Source: Sacculina carcini (lineage: Eukaryota > Arthropoda > Thecostraca > Sacculinidae). Taken from it: 64,000 bases of DNA. Under the pieces are notes generated by a model, which worked only from the letters and a program-made list of their open reading frames with translations, made no database searches and was not told the origin of the DNA. The DNA lies in the NCBI GenBank assembly GCA_916048095.2, contig OU696584.1, positions 8,402,944 through 8,466,943 of the forward strand. Reading direction: 5' to 3'. This document shows, in pieces, positions 59,844 through 64,000 of this stretch. The position numbers were made by a program, and so were the translations under genes. Numbering within the stretch: position 1 is the first letter of the stretch; every line of letters starts with the position of its first letter.

Positions 59844-61063
59844 ATTTTTTATCCAACAATGCAGCAGCATTCTCTCAATTGTGTTAAATTAATACAACAA
59901 CAACAACAACAACAATCTCAAAATTATCTATTATTGTCTATTGCTCTGTTCCATTCCTGTTCTATTATTTCAATTTTGTCCTGTTTTTGCCACAGCGTTT
60001 CGTGCTGTTTTTTTTTCTTGATGCGTGTGCTCATCTATATGTGTGCGTGCATGAAAAATAATAATTCATGAACTGACCGTTGGCTGCAGATGAAATGGAA
60101 TCGAAGCAACACAGTAACATTAACAACAACATCAACAACAACACGTGCATGTTGTTAGTTAGAAGAACAAACATCGCAGTAACAACATCACCTAGAAGCT
60201 AGTTAGATCACAAATCACTCATACTACCTACACAACATCCCCGGACCACTCGTAACACAACCACACTCAAACACCGCGCATAGCTTACTAATTCCTTCGG
60301 TGGATGCGTTGGAGTTAGTTTGAGATGAGCTCGTCTAGGTGGCGCCACTATTTTCTGTCCGATTCACGTGCAAAAGGGTTGCGGGCGATTTCACTCGCTA
60401 AAACATTGCTCCAAAAATAATCAAGGACATAAACGATTAACAAACACTCATTGAAACTGAAAACATATGTATTGAGCATTTATAGAATTTCATTATTATA
60501 GTAATATATAATCATATTCCAATATATAAAAAAAGTAAAAAAATATTATGGCAAAAAATACGTATTTATCAAATCCTTCCGCATTTCCGAATATTGTTTT
60601 GATATATATATATATATATATATAAATTTCACTACCAAATTCATGAATATATTATATTATATTGCTGTATATTCATACATATACAGTAAATATGAATATG
60701 TATACTATTTGTGTATTTATTTACAGCACATACACATTACGCATATTTACACACTTGCGTTAGAGTGGGTCGATTATTAACAATTTCCGGAAATGCAACT
60801 AGTGACAAGCTGCGGTAGATGCAGTTTCTCATGCTGATTCCGAATATATACGTTTTATTGCAATTAATTGGAAAACTTTTGCCGGAAATCCAGTTAAAAA
60901 TTCATTTTTTTCAGTAAAAATGCGCGCGCTTAGTGTTTAATTATCAGCTTGGATTTTATTATACTTTTCTAATCCAAATTCATTTATTCAAGTTATTCTA
61001 ATTCACACAATTGTAATAAAAGTTATTCTAATTCACAAATTCACACAATTCTAATTCACAAAA
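59844..61063. other. Intergenic, AT-rich
   Basis: CAA trinucleotide patches at 59895-59915 and 60118-60145, (TA)n at 60603-60625. No gene recognised. Confidence 0.5.
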
Positions 61064-61113
61064 ACTTCTTGCACCCCCACACACACTTGCGTGTGTGTGG
61101 GGGTGCAAGAAGT
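61064..61113. repeat. Perfect 23-bp inverted repeat with 4-base loop
   Basis: Left arm ACTTCTTGCACCCCCACACA plus CAC, loop TTGC, right arm the exact reverse complement. It sits directly before a (CA)n array. Confidence 0.97.
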
Positions 61114-61114
61114 A

Positions 61115-61116
<2 letters not shown>

Positions 61117-61176
<60 letters not shown>

Positions 61177-61190
61177 ACACATACACAGAA
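61117..61190. repeat. (CA)n microsatellite
   Basis: About 27 CA units then ATACACACAC. Confidence 0.93.
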
Positions 61191-61364
61191 AATAGCCCGG
61201 GGGCAGGATTTAGCTGATAGAATGAGGGAGATGCACAAGATAATGCGCATCTTAGTGAGTAACTGTGTCCATAATGCTGGCTAGCTAGCTACGGTACCGT
61301 TGATCCGTGCACGAGAGATGCTGTTTAATCCCAGCTCGCTCAGTATGTGTGAGGACAATTCTAA

Positions 61365-61435
61365 CTCACCGTGTGTGTGTGTGTATGTGTGTCAGTGTGT
61401 GTGTATGTGTGTCAGTGTGTGTGTGTGTCAGTGAT
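61365..61435. repeat. TG-rich patch with GTGTCAGTGTGT words
   Basis: Same compound unit as at 59128-59325 and, in reverse, at 2845-3398. Confidence 0.8.
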
Positions 61436-61914
61436 TTGAGGTATTTTTCTTGCCAGCATGATGTTGCAATTACATAAGAACTGTGAAAGTAATCTTCACT
61501 GAATTATCTTCACTTACTAATCTCTCTCTCTCTCTCTCACTATTTCCTCAAATTGACTGTCAAGCATTTGGGCGTAATACACATACACAATAACAAATTC
61601 GCATACAATTTCAGTGTATTGTAAAATGCCAAATGTAAATGGTCAATAAATCATTAATGAGTAGTTATATTATGAGAAGTAAAATTATGAGAAGAAGTAA
61701 TGTTAAGCATGTGATAACTGGATTATTATTACAATTTCAATGTTTTATTAGCGCACAACAATTGTTTCTAAACAGTAGAACACAATTTATCGCAAGAAAT
61801 CGGATAAAAAACGGAATCGACATATATAGTAAATATAGAGCATATATAGAGTATATAGTATATACATGTAATATAATTGCTCTCATGATGTATGTTTCCA
61901 TTGGGTCAAACCGG

Positions 61915-62042
<128 letters not shown>

Positions 62043-62174
62043 CGACGAAGACGGTCTATTGAAAAGACAAGGACAGTGTAGCGAGAGAGACACCAGGCTA
62101 CTCGAACTGTGAATTTCTGCTTCTTAATTACCGTCCCAGACAGAATGGGTCACGCACTAATTATAGCTCGCAAA

Positions 62175-62175
<1 letters not shown>

Positions 62176-62261
<86 letters not shown>

Positions 62262-62262
62262 T
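62176..62262. repeat. (TG)n, about 43 units
   Basis: Pure TG run 130 bp downstream of the previous CA array, in opposite sense. Confidence 0.95.
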
Positions 62263-62692
62263 TTATACTTCCGAGTGCTGAGAAGAGCATGTGTTAAACG
62301 TCGCTGAGTTTTTTTTGGCTTTTTTGCTTTCGTGAAAAATGCGTCACGAATTGTCACACAGGACGGTTCAACAGGCAGGCAGGTTCGAAGTAGACTAATT
62401 TTGCTCAGATGACGGTTTCAAGGTCATATCTTCACGTAGAGCAGAAGAAAAAGTTGTGCTGGGATTAGCACAGATAGTTATTGTAGTTCTTGAGATTTTC
62501 TCACTATTTAAGCTCAGTTTTAAGCTGGAATGTGAATCCAAGTCTAAAAATGAGAGTCTAAAATTGAGAAAATATTGTTCAAAAACGTATAATGTGTATA
62601 AACGTATTAAACGTGTTAACGTATAGAAGTATCAACGTAAACTAAATGTGTGAGTACTTACGGTATATATATTTGGTGTAGTTGAATTCATT

Positions 62693-62730
62693 GACTTCGA
62701 GGTGGCTTACAGCTAAGCCGCCTCGAAGAC
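62693..62730 (+). promoter_or_regulatory. Hairpin upstream of the PMP34-like start codon
   Basis: Arms GACTTCGAGGTGGCTTA and TAAGCCGCCTCGAAGAC pair at 15 of 17 positions plus a G-U, with the loop CAGC. It ends about 100 bases before the ATG, so it probably lies in the 5' leader or core promoter. Function unknown. Confidence 0.5.
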
Positions 62731-62827
62731 ATTTGAGTTGGCATTCGACTGTGGCGAGGACGTGACTTAAGTGGAAGTCTTCGGAATTTTCGCTTAATTT
62801 GTGTTTTACTGTGATATATATCCTAAA

Positions 62828-64000
62828 ATGCCCAATAATGGACTATCTTTGTTCTCCTACGAGAATTTGGTGCACGCGTTTGCTGGTGCCACGGTTTGTA
62901 AACCACTAATTAAATTTCAGTATTATTTGGAATGTCAATGTTTGGGTAGATATTTTTGCTCAAGGGTCAGATACTAGTGTGCAGTGCCCGTTTGGATAAT
63001 AATTTAATAAATAAATTGATATAATCAAGTTATTGACTAGATTATTAAAATATAAAAAGGTTAAACGATTTGACTTGTCCGATATATATATAGATTGTCA
63101 CGATTTTGACAATCGAGTCGTACGTACATGTGTGTATTTTTTTAATGTAAATTAATGCGTGTGTTTGTGTGTTTTTCAGGGAAGCGCGGTGGCTATGAGT
63201 GTTGTTTTTCCTCTGGACATAATCAGAACTCGTGTACAATGTAATCCATCACCCGCACAAATTATGTGGTGTTTGCACGCGTGTGTATATTTATTTATTA
63301 ACTACTATTAACTCTAGGGTGTGGAAATTTTTTATTCACATTTTTTCTGTGTTGTTTTTGTTCGTGTTCTGTCTGGAAAGTTTATGTCGACAGTCAGAAC
63401 TTTATGATGTGAAAATAACATTCAAATTGAAGCATTTTCAATAGATTCTTCCACTTAACATTACTCAGTGTGTGTGTGTGTTGTGAATGAGTCAATGTTA
63501 TACACCATTCTGTGATTTATTGCGCCATATTTTATTGCGTTATTTGGTGTTGTTTATTTTGTATTTTATTTAAAACTATTGCTGTGTTGATATGCTTAGA
63601 ATCTAAGTTATGTTTGCCATTATCTGTTATCATTATTCATTCATATGGCTGTTTATTCTCGTTATCCAACATTTCTCTCGTTAGCTGGTATTTTGCGCCA
63701 CCGTGTCAAATGGACGCTATATCAAATACAAATGGAATATCTGTGTGTGTCAGTGGAGCCTGGCGCCACACCTCAGTGGACGGCGGTCGTTCTAGCTCGG
63801 CTGCTTCGAGACAGAGAGGCTGGTGTGCGCGTGCTGTACGGCGGCGCCGCTCCCGTCCTCCAGTCTCTCTTCTGCTCCAACTTCGTCTACTTCTACGCCT
63901 TCCACGGTCTCAAGCGCGTGACAGCGTCCTCCAGTGGCGAAGGTGGCGCCATCTTCAAGGATCTCCTGCTAGCTATCATTGCCGGTCAGCTTGTGTGTTT
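62828..64000 (+). CDS. SLC25A17: PMP34-like peroxisomal solute carrier (SLC25A17 family), 5' part
   Basis: PMP34 is a peroxisomal membrane carrier of the mitochondrial-carrier family that exchanges CoA, FAD and related nucleotides. Exons: 62828-62893, 63180-63240, 63754 to beyond the right edge; phases 0 and 1 fit. Translation: SLFSYENLVHAFAGAT (human VLSYESLVHAVAGAV), then AMSVVFPLDIIRTRVQ with the carrier signature P-x-[DE]-x-x-[RK], then VLYGGAAPVLQSLFCSNFVY and FYAFHGLKR (human [27 protein letters not shown]). The [11 protein letters not shown] stretch is distinctive of PMP34. A possible donor in GCCG|GTCAGC at 63984 cannot be told from read-through. Acceptors are preceded by TG-rich sequence. 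The window has about 120 of some 300 residues. Confidence 0.93.

Overview
The window is animal nuclear DNA: split genes with GT/AG introns, very abundant (CA/TG)n microsatellites, several tRNA-derived SINE copies, a LINE family and many short hAT-type DNA elements with 8-bp target duplications. The gene set (EMC1, PPT2, OHCU decarboxylase, a Dimmed/Mist1 bHLH factor, a PMP34-type carrier) is metazoan. The helix-2 region of the bHLH (EMERRLSKIETLTLA) is closer to protostome Dimmed than to vertebrate Mist1, so I infer a protostome invertebrate. A short TTAGG-type repeat leans weakly to arthropods but does not settle it.

Layout. 914-11966 (-): EMC1, eleven exons, C-terminus off the left edge. 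13056-18053 (+): OHCU decarboxylase (URAD), four exons, starting divergently about 1.1 kb from EMC1; its first intron holds an intronless PPT2 gene (13303-14175) and two hAT MITEs. 18054-36056: mostly repeats, including a 2.1-kb array of a 35-bp unit, a 5'-truncated LINE, 12-bp and 14-bp minisatellites, MITEs and a 237-bp pure CA run. 36057-38806 (+): Dimmed-like bHLH gene, four exons seen, first coding exon not certain. 42248-47975 (-): five exons of an unrecognised single-pass membrane protein with a furin-like cysteine-rich ectodomain; a signal-peptide exon at 57207-57287 may be its start. 52403-54427 (+): one long intronless ORF for a secreted DNase I-fold protein that lacks most catalytic residues and carries a long Gln/His/Tyr-rich tail. 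62828-64000 (+): first three exons of a PMP34/SLC25A17-like peroxisomal carrier, cut by the right edge.

Exon chains were built by hand from homology recalled from memory plus GT/AG sites. Every junction listed keeps phase and the exon lengths agree with the translated lengths, which is good internal evidence, but no alignment or RNA data were available. URAD and the PMP34-like carrier both belong to peroxisome biology and EMC1, PPT2, the membrane protein and the DNase-like protein to the secretory route; there is no sign that the neighbours form one operon-like unit.

Most unusual points: the pseudo-DNase with a Gln-rich tail; replacement of the catalytic histidine of OHCU decarboxylase by glutamine; (UG)n tracts, always in the transcript-strand sense, pressed against many splice sites; intronless genes inside or near larger genes; and three near-perfect 34-50-bp hairpins.
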